From an uncultured Bacteroidia bacterium (GTDB lineage: Bacteria; Bacteroidota; Bacteroidia; NS11-12g; UBA9320): DNA of 64,000 nucleotides. Positions 53,164 through 62,906 of this stretch are shown in pieces. Numbering within the stretch: the first letter of the stretch is position 1; each line of letters starts with the position of its first letter. The stretch is taken from assembly GCA_943789165.1 (NCBI GenBank), contig CALSTB010000005.1:913827-977826 (forward strand). The letters run 5' to 3'. The translations under genes were made by a program, and so were the position numbers. The notes below the pieces were generated by a model that saw only the letters and a list, made by a program, of their open reading frames with translations, did not search any database and was not told the origin of the DNA.

Positions 53164-54057
53164 TTACTTTTTCTTTAAGTATTCTTGATATAACGAACGG
53201 ACAATACCATCAGAAAGTCCGATTTTAGGTACGTAGATCTTTTTGGTAGACGTGAACTCTATAATCGATAAGAAGATTTCACAAGCTGGTATAATCACAT
53301 CCGCCCTATCCGGATTCAAATTGTATTGAATGATACGCTCCGTATACGTTAACGGTTTCATTTGCTCATAAAACTGTCGTAAACCAGCAGTCGTGATGTG
53401 CATGTCCGTATTTCTACGTCGTTGTTGCTTGTAGATCTTGTTGATGTTACCACCAGACCCCAAGATTGGAATACTGCTGTCAATCAACTTATGCTCGGCA
53501 AACCATTTCTTTAAGCGCTTCCATTCGTCTTTACTCACTTCGTCCATCATATACCGAATGGTGCCAATGTTGAAAGACTCTCTGACTGACTTTTTCTTGT
53601 TGTGATACGTGATTTCTGTACTACCACCACCGACATCGACAAATAGAATTTTATCCTTAGCTTTAATAAATGCTGGTATTTCTTCGCCAGAGATAACGTT
53701 TGCTTCTTCCTCTCCAGAAATAATGTTGATCTTTATCCCTGTGGTTTTTTTAATATGGTCTACGATCAAGGGACCGTTAATCGCATCCCGCATAGCCGAG
53801 GTGGCAAATGCTTTGTAAGAAATGATGTCTTGTGCCTTCATTAAGTGTTTAAATGAATGCATCGTTTCAATCATTTGCTTTTCTTTCTCAATGGAAATAC
53901 GCTTTAGTTTAAAGGCGTCGTCACCTAATCGAAGCGGAACCCGTAACAGCAAGCCTTTTCGAAAGAAGGGGCCATCTTCTGTCTCAAAAACATAAGCCAG
54001 TAAAAAGCGAATCGCGTTAGAACCGATGTCTATGGAGGCAAATTTGAGGGGTTTCAA
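53164..54057 (-). CDS. ppx: Ppx/GppA-family exopolyphosphatase
   Basis: A 297-residue ASKHA-fold phosphatase domain. The phosphate 1 loop is FASIDIGSNAIRFLLA near residue 7, and the phosphate 2 loop is ILFVDVGGGSTEITYH near residue 140. It is shorter than E. coli Ppx (513) because the C-terminal HD-type part is absent. It would hydrolyse polyphosphate or pppGpp. Its start seems to be TTG at 54057, with no ATG in the frame before the upstream ppk1 stop. It lies 4 bases downstream of ppk1, so synthesis and breakdown are encoded together. Confidence 0.85.
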   Translation of the reverse strand: MKPLKFASIDIGSNAIRFLLAYVFETEDGPFFRKGLLLRVPLRLGDDAFKLKRISIEKEKQMIETMHSFKHLMKAQDIISYKAFATSAMRDAINGPLIVDHIKKTTGIKINIISGEEEANVISGEEIPAFIKAKDKILFVDVGGGSTEITYHNKKKSVRESFNIGTIRYMMDEVSKDEWKRLKKWFAEHKLIDSSIPILGSGGNINKIYKQQRRRNTDMHITTAGLRQFYEQMKPLTYTERIIQYNLNPDRADVIIPACEIFLSIIEFTSTKKIYVPKIGLSDGIVRSLYQEYLKKK

Positions 54058-54061
54058 TAGT

Positions 54062-56092
54062 CTACTTTTTTTCTAAATACGTATAAAAATCTACTTGGCT
54101 TCTGGTTTTTTTCTTGTCATTGGTGACATATTCGTTTTTCATGTTTTCATCAAAAGTCCGCGCTTTCACGTTGTCTTGCAATTGTATGGCGATAAAATCC
54201 AACAGCTCTTGCTGAATGGCTTCGTCGTATATCGGTGTGGCTACTTCAATCCTCCTATCGAGGTTTCTTGTCATCCAGTCAGCAGACGAAATATACATTT
54301 TTCGTGCACCCGTTTTGCCAAAGACGAAAACGCGTGAATGCTCCAAATAGCAATCTAATATACTGATAGCTCTGATATTTCCTTTTGCTGCAGGCTCTTC
54401 TGGAACCAATGAACATATCCCGCGAATGATCAATTCAATTTTCACTCCTTTACCAGCAGCCTCGTACAGTTTGTCAATCATTTCGGTATCCATCAAACTA
54501 TTAGACTTCACCATGATGTACCCAGAATCGTCTTTTTCGGCGCAAGCAATCTGCTCATCAATGAGCAACAATAGACTGTTACGGGTGTAACGCGGGCTGA
54601 CCAACAAATGATTAAACCTGGTGGCCACGTATGGCTTTTCAATAAAGCTAAACACCTTTTCGACTTCTTCGGTGATTTCAGCACGTGCCGTTAACAGAGA
54701 AATGTCGCTATAAACATTGGCGGTGCCTTCATGGAAGTTGCCCGTACCGATATGTGCTACTTTGTTACGCCCACTCTTGGCCTTGTACTCTATTAATATC
54801 AGCTTCGAATGAATCTTTAATCCTGGAGAACCTAATATAAGTCGAACGCCTTCGTCTGTTAGCGTTTTGGCCCATTGTAAGTTCGCTTCTTCGTCGAAAC
54901 GTGCCTGTAACTCAATCACAACCGTTACGTCTTTCCCGTTTTTAACTGCGTTGATTAAGGCGTTAATCACTTTTGAATCCGATGCCAATCGATATATAGT
55001 CACCTTAATACTTCGGACATTGGGTGAAATGGCAGCTTCACGTAACAAGTCGATGATGTAGTCAAAGTTTTGAAACGGATAGTGAAGAAGGATGTCTTTT
55101 TTGGCTATTGCATCAATAATGCTTCTTTGGCCTTCTAAGTATTTATGGGTTAATGGCGGTTTTTCTTTGTACACTAGTTTCGACTCTCCCACATTTGGGA
55201 ACTTCATAAAGTCTTTAAAATTGTGATACCGTTCGCCAGCGATAATGTTCTCCTCTTTAAACAGATTCATCTTTTTCATGAGGTACTGTACAGAGTCTTC
55301 ACGCATGTGCTGATCGTAAATAAACCGCAACGGCTCTCCCTTTTTTCGCTTCTCCAAACTACGCTTTAGTTTGTCGTAGAACCCAACAACAATGTCGTCA
55401 TCCAAGTCAAGCTCAGCGTCACGCGTTATTTTAAACACATGAGAATCGAAATCTTCACAGTCAAATATTCTAAAGATTCGTCCTAAGTTGGCTCTAATCA
55501 CGTCATCTAAATAAATGATGTATTTCTTTCCTTTTCGTTCTGGCAAAACGAGAAACCTACTCAATTGGTCACTTGGGATTTCTATTAAGCTGTATTGCTG
55601 CTGTTTGGTTTTATCAGCAAAGCCAACAAACAAATAATTGACGTCGTCGTCGAGGTAGGGGAATTTTTTGAGTCTTTTCAACATGATAGGTACCAAAAGT
55701 GGTTCCACCTTTTGAAGAAAATAGTCATTGACAAATTCTCGTTGTTCCTTATTAAGCTGCATTTCATCGATGATAAAAATGCCTTCTTTGCCCAACTCTT
55801 TAATGATAGAATTGTAGACCTTATCAAATCGCTTTTGAAGCCTGACAACTGTTTCATGAATATGGTTCATGACACGTTGAGGTGACTCCACAAATTGAAC
55901 GTCCGTTTTCTTTTGTAACTTGATTAACCGACGAATGGTTGCTACCCTAACACGAAAAAATTCGTCCAAGTTGTTTGAGAAAATACCTAAAAACCGCATT
56001 CTTTCAACCAACGGATTGATTGAATCTTCGGCTTCTTGTAATACGCGCTCGTTAAAAGATAACCAGCTTATTTCTCTATTGATGGTCTTCAT
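54062..56092 (-). CDS. ppk1: polyphosphate kinase 1
   Basis: A 676-residue PPK1 making long-chain polyphosphate from ATP. Order: N-domain (EISWLSFNERVLQEAED), head domain (NLDEFFRVRVATIRRL), then two catalytic C-domains: SIKVTIYRLASDSKVINAL, the phosphorylated-histidine region GSPGLKIHSKLILIEYK, and the second His in YLEHSRVFVF. Arg- and Lys-rich stretches that grip polyphosphate are conserved (SSADWMTRNLDRRIE). It is co-transcribed with ppx. No pho-box is recognised upstream. Confidence 0.93.
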   Translation of the reverse strand: MKTINREISWLSFNERVLQEAEDSINPLVERMRFLGIFSNNLDEFFRVRVATIRRLIKLQKKTDVQFVESPQRVMNHIHETVVRLQKRFDKVYNSIIKELGKEGIFIIDEMQLNKEQREFVNDYFLQKVEPLLVPIMLKRLKKFPYLDDDVNYLFVGFADKTKQQQYSLIEIPSDQLSRFLVLPERKGKKYIIYLDDVIRANLGRIFRIFDCEDFDSHVFKITRDAELDLDDDIVVGFYDKLKRSLEKRKKGEPLRFIYDQHMREDSVQYLMKKMNLFKEENIIAGERYHNFKDFMKFPNVGESKLVYKEKPPLTHKYLEGQRSIIDAIAKKDILLHYPFQNFDYIIDLLREAAISPNVRSIKVTIYRLASDSKVINALINAVKNGKDVTVVIELQARFDEEANLQWAKTLTDEGVRLILGSPGLKIHSKLILIEYKAKSGRNKVAHIGTGNFHEGTANVYSDISLLTARAEITEEVEKVFSFIEKPYVATRFNHLLVSPRYTRNSLLLLIDEQIACAEKDDSGYIMVKSNSLMDTEMIDKLYEAAGKGVKIELIIRGICSLVPEEPAAKGNIRAISILDCYLEHSRVFVFGKTGARKMYISSADWMTRNLDRRIEVATPIYDEAIQQELLDFIAIQLQDNVKARTFDENMKNEYVTNDKKKTRSQVDFYTYLEKK

Positions 56093-56115
56093 CTATGAGT
56101 GAAGTATCCTTACTA

Positions 56116-56886
56116 TTAATAATTGAGAATTTGAGACATCGTAACCTTTATGACTCTACCTTGTCCCTTTCCCTGTGTTATTTTACCATTGGTCGCATCT
56201 CGAATGCTGTCGCCGTTTCTATCATAACTAAAGTATGCTGGCGCTGTATGACCGTATTTTATGTTTATTTCCGCTGGATTATAGCCTCTCCAAAAATGAA
56301 AACCAATGCTCGCTACAGGTAAAACAAAACCAGTCTTGCCTTTATAGGATGATTGTGATTGATCAAATCGAATAAGTCCAACCTTGTTGTATTCAAGTCC
56401 AATGCCCATGGAAATTCCAATGTCTTTTTCACAGTCGTAGGTGGACCCAGATCCAACGTAAAGCTTAGCAAACAAGGGTATTTGAATACTTCCAAATCCT
56501 TCTATCCCTCCAACAGAAAAATCGCTGTAAGGTGGCGCTGTCACTTGCCCAAGTCCAATAGTGATTGGAGCCGAAATAGCGATAGCTGAATTCTCGTCTA
56601 AGGTTCTAATGTTGTATCGTGGTTCTAAGCCAAACGATACAAAGTTGTTGGTAAACGACTGAAAAGGTATTTCTGCGTAAATTGGAATTGTATTGCCTGG
56701 ATTATCTGGATCTGGTTTCATATTCCCAGTTGGGGCATAAGCCACTTCTAATGGTGTCCAGATGTAATCCAAATAAAACGAGGAATGCAAGGCCAAAAAG
56801 AAATCTTCATTGTAATCACTTTTCTGACCGTAGATTGTTGAAGTTCCAGTAATGACAGTTAATAAAACAAGTGCAATTTTTTTCAT
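56116..56886 (-). CDS. exported outer-membrane-like protein, unknown
   Basis: A 256-residue exported protein with signal peptide MKKIALVLLTVITGTSTIYG, then Q; the ATG at 56886 is chosen over one at 56904. The mature part has short alternating strands with Gly/Asn turns (LEVAYAPTGNMKPDPD, ISAPITIGLGQVTAPPY, FGSIQIPLFAKLYVGSGS, SIGFHFWRGYNPAEINIKYG), as in small outer-membrane barrels. No binding domain is recognised. Confidence 0.6.
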   Translation of the reverse strand: MKKIALVLLTVITGTSTIYGQKSDYNEDFFLALHSSFYLDYIWTPLEVAYAPTGNMKPDPDNPGNTIPIYAEIPFQSFTNNFVSFGLEPRYNIRTLDENSAIAISAPITIGLGQVTAPPYSDFSVGGIEGFGSIQIPLFAKLYVGSGSTYDCEKDIGISMGIGLEYNKVGLIRFDQSQSSYKGKTGFVLPVASIGFHFWRGYNPAEINIKYGHTAPAYFSYDRNGDSIRDATNGKITQGKGQGRVIKVTMSQILNY

Positions 56887-56957
56887 AGTATATCTCTTGT
56901 ACATAACGTTTTACAGCAAAATGTGTTTCAAAGACAACGTCAAAGCTGTGTTTGTTT

Positions 56958-58181
56958 CTACTTTTTCGAAGGTAGTTGAATAAACGAAAACAAGAATAAA
57001 CAAAACACTAAAATACCTTGCTGCCTTTCTAAGAATGACTCTAATAAGAAACTCATGATAATCACCACGGCACCCGCTAAGATGGCTGGAGAATGTTTGA
57101 CATTTATGAGCCATATCAGTACAATAAACAACAGCAATAGTCCGCCAACAATGCCATGTGCCAATGTCATCTCAATAAATTGGTTATGAGGCCCTACTCT
57201 ATTTTCAGGATACAACACCGTTTCATCTATTCGATATTGTTGTTGTAAATGATCGTCCACCCTACTCGCCCCCACGCCTGTGATAGGATTTTTAGCAATC
57301 ACTCTCCCACTTGTTTTCCATGCTTCAATGCGCATGGCTAGTGATTTGTAATTAATGTCCTGACCCGACTGAACGGCATTAAAGTCTTCCACAGAATTGG
57401 CGACTTTGTTTTTAAACGAACCAGATACTTGATACCCAATTATGGGTAGCAAAACAAGTCCGAAAACGCCAATGATTAAAATAGTATATCGCTTTGCCTT
57501 TAAAGATGCAGCAAAGATGTATATCAAGGTCGCAGAGTAAAACGCAACAATACCAGTCCTTGACGCAAGAATATGCATAAAGACAAGCAACAAAATACCA
57601 CACACCAACCAAATCTTCCGGTGCATGTCTTTTTTATAGAAATGAACACACAACCAAATACACAAGGAAACTATGACACCAAAATAGATGTGGTGCATGT
57701 TCCCAAAAATGGGTACGTGTTTGCTTTGCAGTAACAGTGCATTGATTTCTTCGTAATTCAACCAATAATGCACGGTACTGACGAATCCAACAGCGGTAGT
57801 CACCAGAGTGAATATGAGCCAAGAATTGGCAAAACTACAGGTATCTTTTGGTAGAAATAAAAGGTATACTGGAATTACAATCAATGGTATTTTTAACAAA
57901 ACTTCCTCTAGCCAATCGTTTGTAAATCCAGATCGAAACACGTCTAATATCAATAAAACCATCCAGATTGAAATGGCGATTAGAATGTGTTTAGCGGCTT
58001 TCGACATGACCGAACGAAAAGTGTTGTCGCCTTGTTTTATGAAAATGATGACCCAAATTAACATAAGTCCAACGCTTACAGAAAGTAAGAATCGACTAAA
58101 AAATAAAGAGACAATGCATAATACCAATGGCAAGAATTGCCATTCCAAACGATAGTTTTTAAGTCGGGTATTATCTGGCAA
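56958..58181 (-). CDS. O-antigen ligase/polymerase-family membrane protein
   Basis: A 407-residue protein with about ten hydrophobic helices and a periplasmic loop holding the Wzy_C-like signature (ITGVGASRVDDHLQQQY, then VGPHNQFIEMTLAHGIVGGLLLL). Members ligate O-antigen to lipid A-core or polymerise glycans; the exact function cannot be told from sequence. The start is TTG at 58181: the first Met in frame is too far in. It overlaps the end of the LysM protein gene by 11 bases. Confidence 0.75.
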   Translation of the reverse strand: MPDNTRLKNYRLEWQFLPLVLCIVSLFFSRFLLSVSVGLMLIWVIIFIKQGDNTFRSVMSKAAKHILIAISIWMVLLILDVFRSGFTNDWLEEVLLKIPLIVIPVYLLFLPKDTCSFANSWLIFTLVTTAVGFVSTVHYWLNYEEINALLLQSKHVPIFGNMHHIYFGVIVSLCIWLCVHFYKKDMHRKIWLVCGILLLVFMHILASRTGIVAFYSATLIYIFAASLKAKRYTILIIGVFGLVLLPIIGYQVSGSFKNKVANSVEDFNAVQSGQDINYKSLAMRIEAWKTSGRVIAKNPITGVGASRVDDHLQQQYRIDETVLYPENRVGPHNQFIEMTLAHGIVGGLLLLFIVLIWLINVKHSPAILAGAVVIIMSFLLESFLERQQGILVFCLFLFSFIQLPSKK

Positions 58182-59136
58182 AGCTCACTTGAATCGCTGA
58201 TTGGTCAGTCATTTCGATATCAACGAGTGCTGATTTACTCAGTTGGATAATATTGCCTTTAGATTCCTTCAACTTGTGGTTAGCTACCACTTTAACAAAT
58301 ACAGATTTGTTATTGGCTGGATTTGTTACCATCATGGTACTGCCAATGGTTGCACTATGGTGAGAACAAACTCTTTTATTAGCACCGGTAACTTCAACAT
58401 CGTATACTTCTACAAAACCTGTTTCAGTTACTTTCTCCGTATTGTATTTGGCTATCTTTTCAACCGATATGGTATATTTTTCACCTTTCACTTCAGAAGT
58501 TTCAACCACTGGATCGTCACGTAATTCTTTTGGCTTGACTGTTTCCTTAATCTCTTCCAATTTGTCAGATGCGTCATCAAGTTCTTGTTTTGCCTCAATA
58601 AGCTTTTTGTCTTGCTTGTCCTTTTCCTCTTTGGTTGCAGGCACCATGAGTTGTTGACCTGGACTTAACACATCAGATTCTAACCCGTTTAAATCCTTAA
58701 TCACATCCACTTTTGTTTTGTATAAGACGGAAATGGAATATAATGTTTCGCCATTGGCAACCGTGTGATACTTGGCAAACGTTGTTTTCTTCGATTCTGT
58801 TTTTTCCACCACTTGAGATGGGGCTTTGTCTTCAGCGAAGTAATCTGTCACTGCTTTTTCCTCTAACTCTGCATCTTTTCCAGTCGGGATGAGCAAAATT
58901 TGATCGATGTGCAGCATTTTATCTGACCCAGGATTAGCAACAATGATGTCGTTTAGACTAACGCCATAGATGCGGCTGATAGCAAACAAGCCTTGTGACT
59001 TTTCAACTTTGTGTAAAATGAAGACTTTACCGTTTTTGACTTTCGTCCCTATTGAATCTTGCGTGCTTGCAAAACTCATTACAGTTGACACCATCAATAC
59101 AAATGTCACTCCGAGTATTCGTCTCATTATTTTCAT
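58171..59136 (-). CDS. LysM protein with C-terminal RlpA-like DPBB region
   Basis: A 321-residue exported protein. The ATG at 59136 gives signal peptide MKIMRRILGVTFVLMVSTVM, then SFAS; the frame is open upstream but is not signal-like. LysM 1 is about residues 38-85 (LHKVEKSQGLFAISRIYGV), LysM 2 about 120-165 (YHTVANGETLYSISVLYKTKVDVIK), separated by a charged linker; a coiled coil (about 175-205) follows. The C-terminal 95 residues (ETGFVEVYDVEVTGANKRVCSHHSATIGSTMMVTNPANNKSVFVKV) look like a double-psi beta-barrel as in RlpA. It probably binds peptidoglycan. -7 box TAAATTTG (59191-59184) is present. Confidence 0.75.
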   Translation of the reverse strand: MKIMRRILGVTFVLMVSTVMSFASTQDSIGTKVKNGKVFILHKVEKSQGLFAISRIYGVSLNDIIVANPGSDKMLHIDQILLIPTGKDAELEEKAVTDYFAEDKAPSQVVEKTESKKTTFAKYHTVANGETLYSISVLYKTKVDVIKDLNGLESDVLSPGQQLMVPATKEEKDKQDKKLIEAKQELDDASDKLEEIKETVKPKELRDDPVVETSEVKGEKYTISVEKIAKYNTEKVTETGFVEVYDVEVTGANKRVCSHHSATIGSTMMVTNPANNKSVFVKVVANHKLKESKGNIIQLSKSALVDIEMTDQSAIQVSFAR

Positions 59137-59263
59137 TTCTAGCTCTATTTCGTCTGTATCAAATACACAACTACTATTCCAAACAAATTTATTGCCTTCA
59201 ATCTTATTTTTTAAGGTAATTTGCACACACTATATCCATATAAACAGCCACATTGTTGCTTAA

Positions 59264-60658
59264 ATGAAACACTTTGCCATACTTCTGCTCCTCTTCAATG
59301 CATTATTGACTTTCGGTCAATCATCTAACAAAAAGGTCATACACGTAAAAGTGCAAGAAGAAATCGCGCCTTCAGCTAGCAGATTGGTTGCCAAAGCCAT
59401 CGCAGTTGCGGAATCTTCTGACGCCGATCTCATTATTCTTGAAATGGACACGTACGGTGGATTGTTGATTGACGCCGACAGTATTCGAAAAAACATTTTA
59501 GACCAAGCCATACCTGTGTATGTTTTCATTAACAAAAATGCGGGATCAGCTGGTGCATTAATCTCGATAGCTTGTGATAAAATATACATGGCGCCAGGAG
59601 CGACCATAGGCTCTGCCACGGTTGTTAACGGTTCTGGCGAAGTAGTTCCGGACAAGTATCAGTCTTACATGCGCTCTATTATGCGTGCAACGGCCGAGAG
59701 TCACGGCTATGACACCATCATTGAAAACGGTGATACCCTCATTCGTTATAAGCGAAATCCGCAAATAGCGGAAGCCATGGTGGATGATAGAATTGTAATT
59801 CCAGGCATTATTGATAGTGCTCGAATTGTTGCTTTTACGACTTCGGAAGCCATTACAAATGGCTATTGCGAAGGTGAAATGAAATCGGTGAAAGAAATAT
59901 TATCAAACGAGGGTTTGCGTGATGCTGAGGTGATTCCAGTAACTAAATCAAATCTGGATAAGATTGTTGGATTTCTAGCAAAGCCTGCATTACAAGGTGC
60001 GTTGATGATGATCATTTTCTGGGGTATCTTTTTTGAAATACGAAGTCCGGGAATTGGTTTTCCGTTAGCGGCAGCTCTCTTGGCAGCTATGTTATACTTC
60101 GCTCCTCTGTATTTAGACGGATTGGCAGCAAACTGGGAAATATTATTATTTATCGTCGGAATTGTCCTTATTGGATTCGAAGTCTTTGTCATACCTGGCT
60201 TTGGCGTCGCAGGAATTACAGGCATCTTATTGACTGTTGGTAGTTTAATTTTGAGTATGATTCGGAATGTGGACTTTGATTTCACCAATTCATCTGAAAT
60301 AGAATTAACACGTGCATTGATGGTTGTACTTGTTGCCTTAATCGGATTTGTCGTCGGGGCAATCATCTTTGGCAAAGGCATGACGAATAGTCCATTGTTT
60401 AAGCGGTTGATTTTAACCACTACTTTAAAAGATGCCAAGACTGGTCATTCATTGCAAGTCCCAGTTAATGGCGATTTAACTGGAAAAATAGGAGTTGCAC
60501 ATACCGACATTAGACCAATAGGCAAAGCCAAAATTGAAGGTGTGATTATGGACGTAAAGTCTTTAGGTGATTTTATTTCTGAGGGTACAGCGGTACAAGT
60601 AATTACGCGTGAATTAGGTTATTGGGTGGTAGAAGCAACAGATTCGGCGACTGCATGA
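59264..60658 (+). CDS. NfeD-class membrane protease, long form
   Basis: A 464-residue NfeD-type protein with a signal peptide (MKHFAILLLLFNALLTFGQ). Residues about 25-220 are a ClpP-like serine protease domain: Ser in NKNAGSAGALIS near residue 97 and a Lys nearby in VPDKYQSYMRS form the expected Ser-Lys pair. Then four or five hydrophobic helices (about 230-375) and a C-terminal OB-fold (GKIGVAHTDIRPIGKAKIEGVIMDVK). Partner proteins are usually SPFH/flotillin-like membrane proteins; none is adjacent. It overlaps the downstream glycosyltransferase start by 4 bases (ATGA). Confidence 0.88.
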   Translation: MKHFAILLLLFNALLTFGQSSNKKVIHVKVQEEIAPSASRLVAKAIAVAESSDADLIILEMDTYGGLLIDADSIRKNILDQAIPVYVFINKNAGSAGALISIACDKIYMAPGATIGSATVVNGSGEVVPDKYQSYMRSIMRATAESHGYDTIIENGDTLIRYKRNPQIAEAMVDDRIVIPGIIDSARIVAFTTSEAITNGYCEGEMKSVKEILSNEGLRDAEVIPVTKSNLDKIVGFLAKPALQGALMMIIFWGIFFEIRSPGIGFPLAAALLAAMLYFAPLYLDGLAANWEILLFIVGIVLIGFEVFVIPGFGVAGITGILLTVGSLILSMIRNVDFDFTNSSEIELTRALMVVLVALIGFVVGAIIFGKGMTNSPLFKRLILTTTLKDAKTGHSLQVPVNGDLTGKIGVAHTDIRPIGKAKIEGVIMDVKSLGDFISEGTAVQVITRELGYWVVEATDSATA

Positions 60659-61608
60659 AAGTCTTAGTTGTACGGTTTAGTTCTATTGGAGACATTGTCT
60701 TAACAACACCAGTATTGCGGTGTTTACATACACAAGTTCCAGGTGTCGAGATCCACTATTTGACTAAAAAGTCGTTTGTGGGATTGTTGGAACATAATCC
60801 ATACGTACATAAGATTTGGGGCTTGGATTCTGACTTCGGCGAATTAATGAAGCAACTGCGTTCTGAGAAATTTGATTTCATCGTTGACTTACATAACAAC
60901 TTAAGATCTAAGCGAGTCAGCCTAACATTACTCATTCCCTATAAACGAGTTAACAAATTAAACTGGCAGAAATGGCGGTTGGTCAAGTTGAAACAAGACG
61001 CCATGCCAGACGTACATATTGTTGACAGATATCTGGATGTTGCCCAAAAATTTAACGTACAAAACGATGACAAAGGATTGGATTTCTTTGTTCCACCTGA
61101 TACGCAACTACCAGCGGAATTACCCTCTGACTTTGTATGCTTTGCCATTGGTGGACAACATCAAACAAAAAAATTGCCAATCAAAAAGATGATTGAGTTG
61201 TGTAATGGTATTTCGAGTCTCGTCGTCTTAATCGGTGGCAAAGAAGACGTTGAAGCTGGAGCTAAAATTCAAAATCATTGCAACCGCGTACTGGACCTTT
61301 CAGGAAAACTGAGCATCAATCAAAGCGCACTAGTGATTAAAAACGCAACGACCGTTATTTCTCATGATACTGGCATGATGCACATTGCCGCAGCATATAA
61401 AAAGAAGGTGATATCGATTTGGGGAAATACCGTTCCACAATTTGGTATGTACCCGTATAAAGCTTCTCCTGATTCTGTGATGTTCGAGGTGCCAGACTTG
61501 TCGTGCCGACCTTGCTCTAAAATTGGATATGAATCGTGCCCGAAAGGACATTTCAACTGTATGAATCTGCAAGATGTTGAAAAAATAGCGGCTGAAATTA
61601 ATAGTTAG
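60655..61608 (+). CDS. glycosyltransferase family 9 (heptosyltransferase-like)
   Basis: A 317-residue GT-B glycosyltransferase. The N-terminus is VRFSSIGDIVLTTPVL, typical of the family; KLPIKKMIELC, and SHDTGMMHIAAAY-(x)n-WGNTVPQFG near the C-terminus, form the nucleotide-sugar half. It probably adds a heptose or related sugar to LPS core. The ATG at 60655 overlaps the NfeD stop. Its own stop overlaps the lycopene cyclase gene end by 4 bases. Confidence 0.85.
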   Translation: MKVLVVRFSSIGDIVLTTPVLRCLHTQVPGVEIHYLTKKSFVGLLEHNPYVHKIWGLDSDFGELMKQLRSEKFDFIVDLHNNLRSKRVSLTLLIPYKRVNKLNWQKWRLVKLKQDAMPDVHIVDRYLDVAQKFNVQNDDKGLDFFVPPDTQLPAELPSDFVCFAIGGQHQTKKLPIKKMIELCNGISSLVVLIGGKEDVEAGAKIQNHCNRVLDLSGKLSINQSALVIKNATTVISHDTGMMHIAAAYKKKVISIWGNTVPQFGMYPYKASPDSVMFEVPDLSCRPCSKIGYESCPKGHFNCMNLQDVEKIAAEINS

Positions 61609-62753
61609 TTTCTACCAAAAATGCGACGTAGCAATGCCTGGATAAAGATGGCTTTGGGCATTGACCAAATGGTTTTCATATTTTGCCAGAAGCTGGATTC
61701 TTCGTCTAAAAATCTAAAAATATCTGTGACCGAATTGTGTTTAAACATCTCGGTAAAAAGTAGCTGGCCCTTATCATTTGTTCTGTGTAAGATGTCGAGC
61801 AGCAGTAAATCGTAAAACCAAAACTGACGTTTCTGCTTTGTGTTTATTTTGGTCTGACTCTTTAGTTGCGACACAATTGTTTCGGTTTTAACGAGAGAAT
61901 TCCTAAACGTGTAACCTGTACTGGGTTTTGCCCAACCACCTGCCACGCCAATGTGGTGAATGTTTTCTGAATTATGTTGCCAAAATGGGTAACACGTCAT
62001 GGGAATACATCCAGCTTCCTTTTCTTCAATTTCATATTCTTGAACGCCTATCTTACCCAAATACGCTTGTATGGCTTGTTCATAGGTTTCTTTATCCAAA
62101 ACCTCTTTTGAAAACAGGGTATACTCCACTAGTGCCGTGTTTTCAGAAGTTGGCAACACATACATAAACCGGGTATTGCCATTTTGTGGAATATCGAAAT
62201 CCATGAAGGTGGCAACTGAAGGGTTGAAAATGTTTTGTTTGGTTTTAACAAACCAACCAACAAAGTGCTGATTGATTAGCGGAAATGTTGGGTCAGCGAC
62301 ATAATCCTTGTTAAAAGGGATGCTATTAAAGATGTGCTTTGATTCAAATATCCATTCGCTTGTGTACACCTTCGCAACCGCAGTTGACTGCTCAATTCGA
62401 TCAACAGTGCTTTGTAACCAGGTAATGTTTTTGGCTTGACCCAATTGTTTTTGGGCAAATGCATAAAAGTCAACGCTTCTGACTTTGTTATATGTGTAGG
62501 GATTCGTTTTTTCTGTTTTATCAAATCCAATGCCTTTAAACTGTACCGAAGGCCATTGCTTCGAGACGCAGTCTTGAATAAACGTTTCTTCTTTCGACCA
62601 AAAACACCATGTATGGTCGTTTTGGTTTTTGGATGACTGTTCAATGATTAATATCGACTTGTTAATAAAATAATCCTCCTCAGCGAACCGCAAGGCGAGT
62701 AAGAGTCCAGCGGCCCCACCACCGGTGATGATATAGTCGTACGTCGTTTTCAA
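61605..62753 (-). CDS. crtY: lycopene beta-cyclase
   Basis: A 382-residue flavoprotein lycopene cyclase. N-terminal Rossmann motif YDYIITGGGAAGLLLAL, then QNDHTWCFWSKEE, SVDFYAFAQKQL and the C-terminal GVAGGWAKPSTGYTFRNSLV, all typical of CrtY/CrtL enzymes that turn lycopene into beta-carotene. The start is TTG at 62753: in-frame upstream codons reach a stop without ATG. No other carotenoid gene (crtE, B, I, Z) is in the window. The upstream gap holds three copies of a dyad motif. Confidence 0.88.
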   Translation of the reverse strand: MKTTYDYIITGGGAAGLLLALRFAEEDYFINKSILIIEQSSKNQNDHTWCFWSKEETFIQDCVSKQWPSVQFKGIGFDKTEKTNPYTYNKVRSVDFYAFAQKQLGQAKNITWLQSTVDRIEQSTAVAKVYTSEWIFESKHIFNSIPFNKDYVADPTFPLINQHFVGWFVKTKQNIFNPSVATFMDFDIPQNGNTRFMYVLPTSENTALVEYTLFSKEVLDKETYEQAIQAYLGKIGVQEYEIEEKEAGCIPMTCYPFWQHNSENIHHIGVAGGWAKPSTGYTFRNSLVKTETIVSQLKSQTKINTKQKRQFWFYDLLLLDILHRTNDKGQLLFTEMFKHNSVTDIFRFLDEESSFWQNMKTIWSMPKAIFIQALLRRIFGRN

Positions 62754-62906
62754 ATCAGGGAATGCGAATCTACACGGTATTTAACAAGTGTTGTCTAATT
62801 TAGATTTGAAAATTAGCTTTTTTTAAGCGATAGTTTTAAATGGTTCAAACCTCGAATTCGTACAAAAACAAATCGAATTATAGGTTCCTTAAGCACTTTT
62901 TAGATT

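Noticed and set aside
59863-60438. 191-codon open frame antisense to the NfeD gene
   Set aside because: It lies wholly inside a well-supported gene; the protein is low in conserved character and Lys/Ile/Asn-rich as expected from antisense reading.
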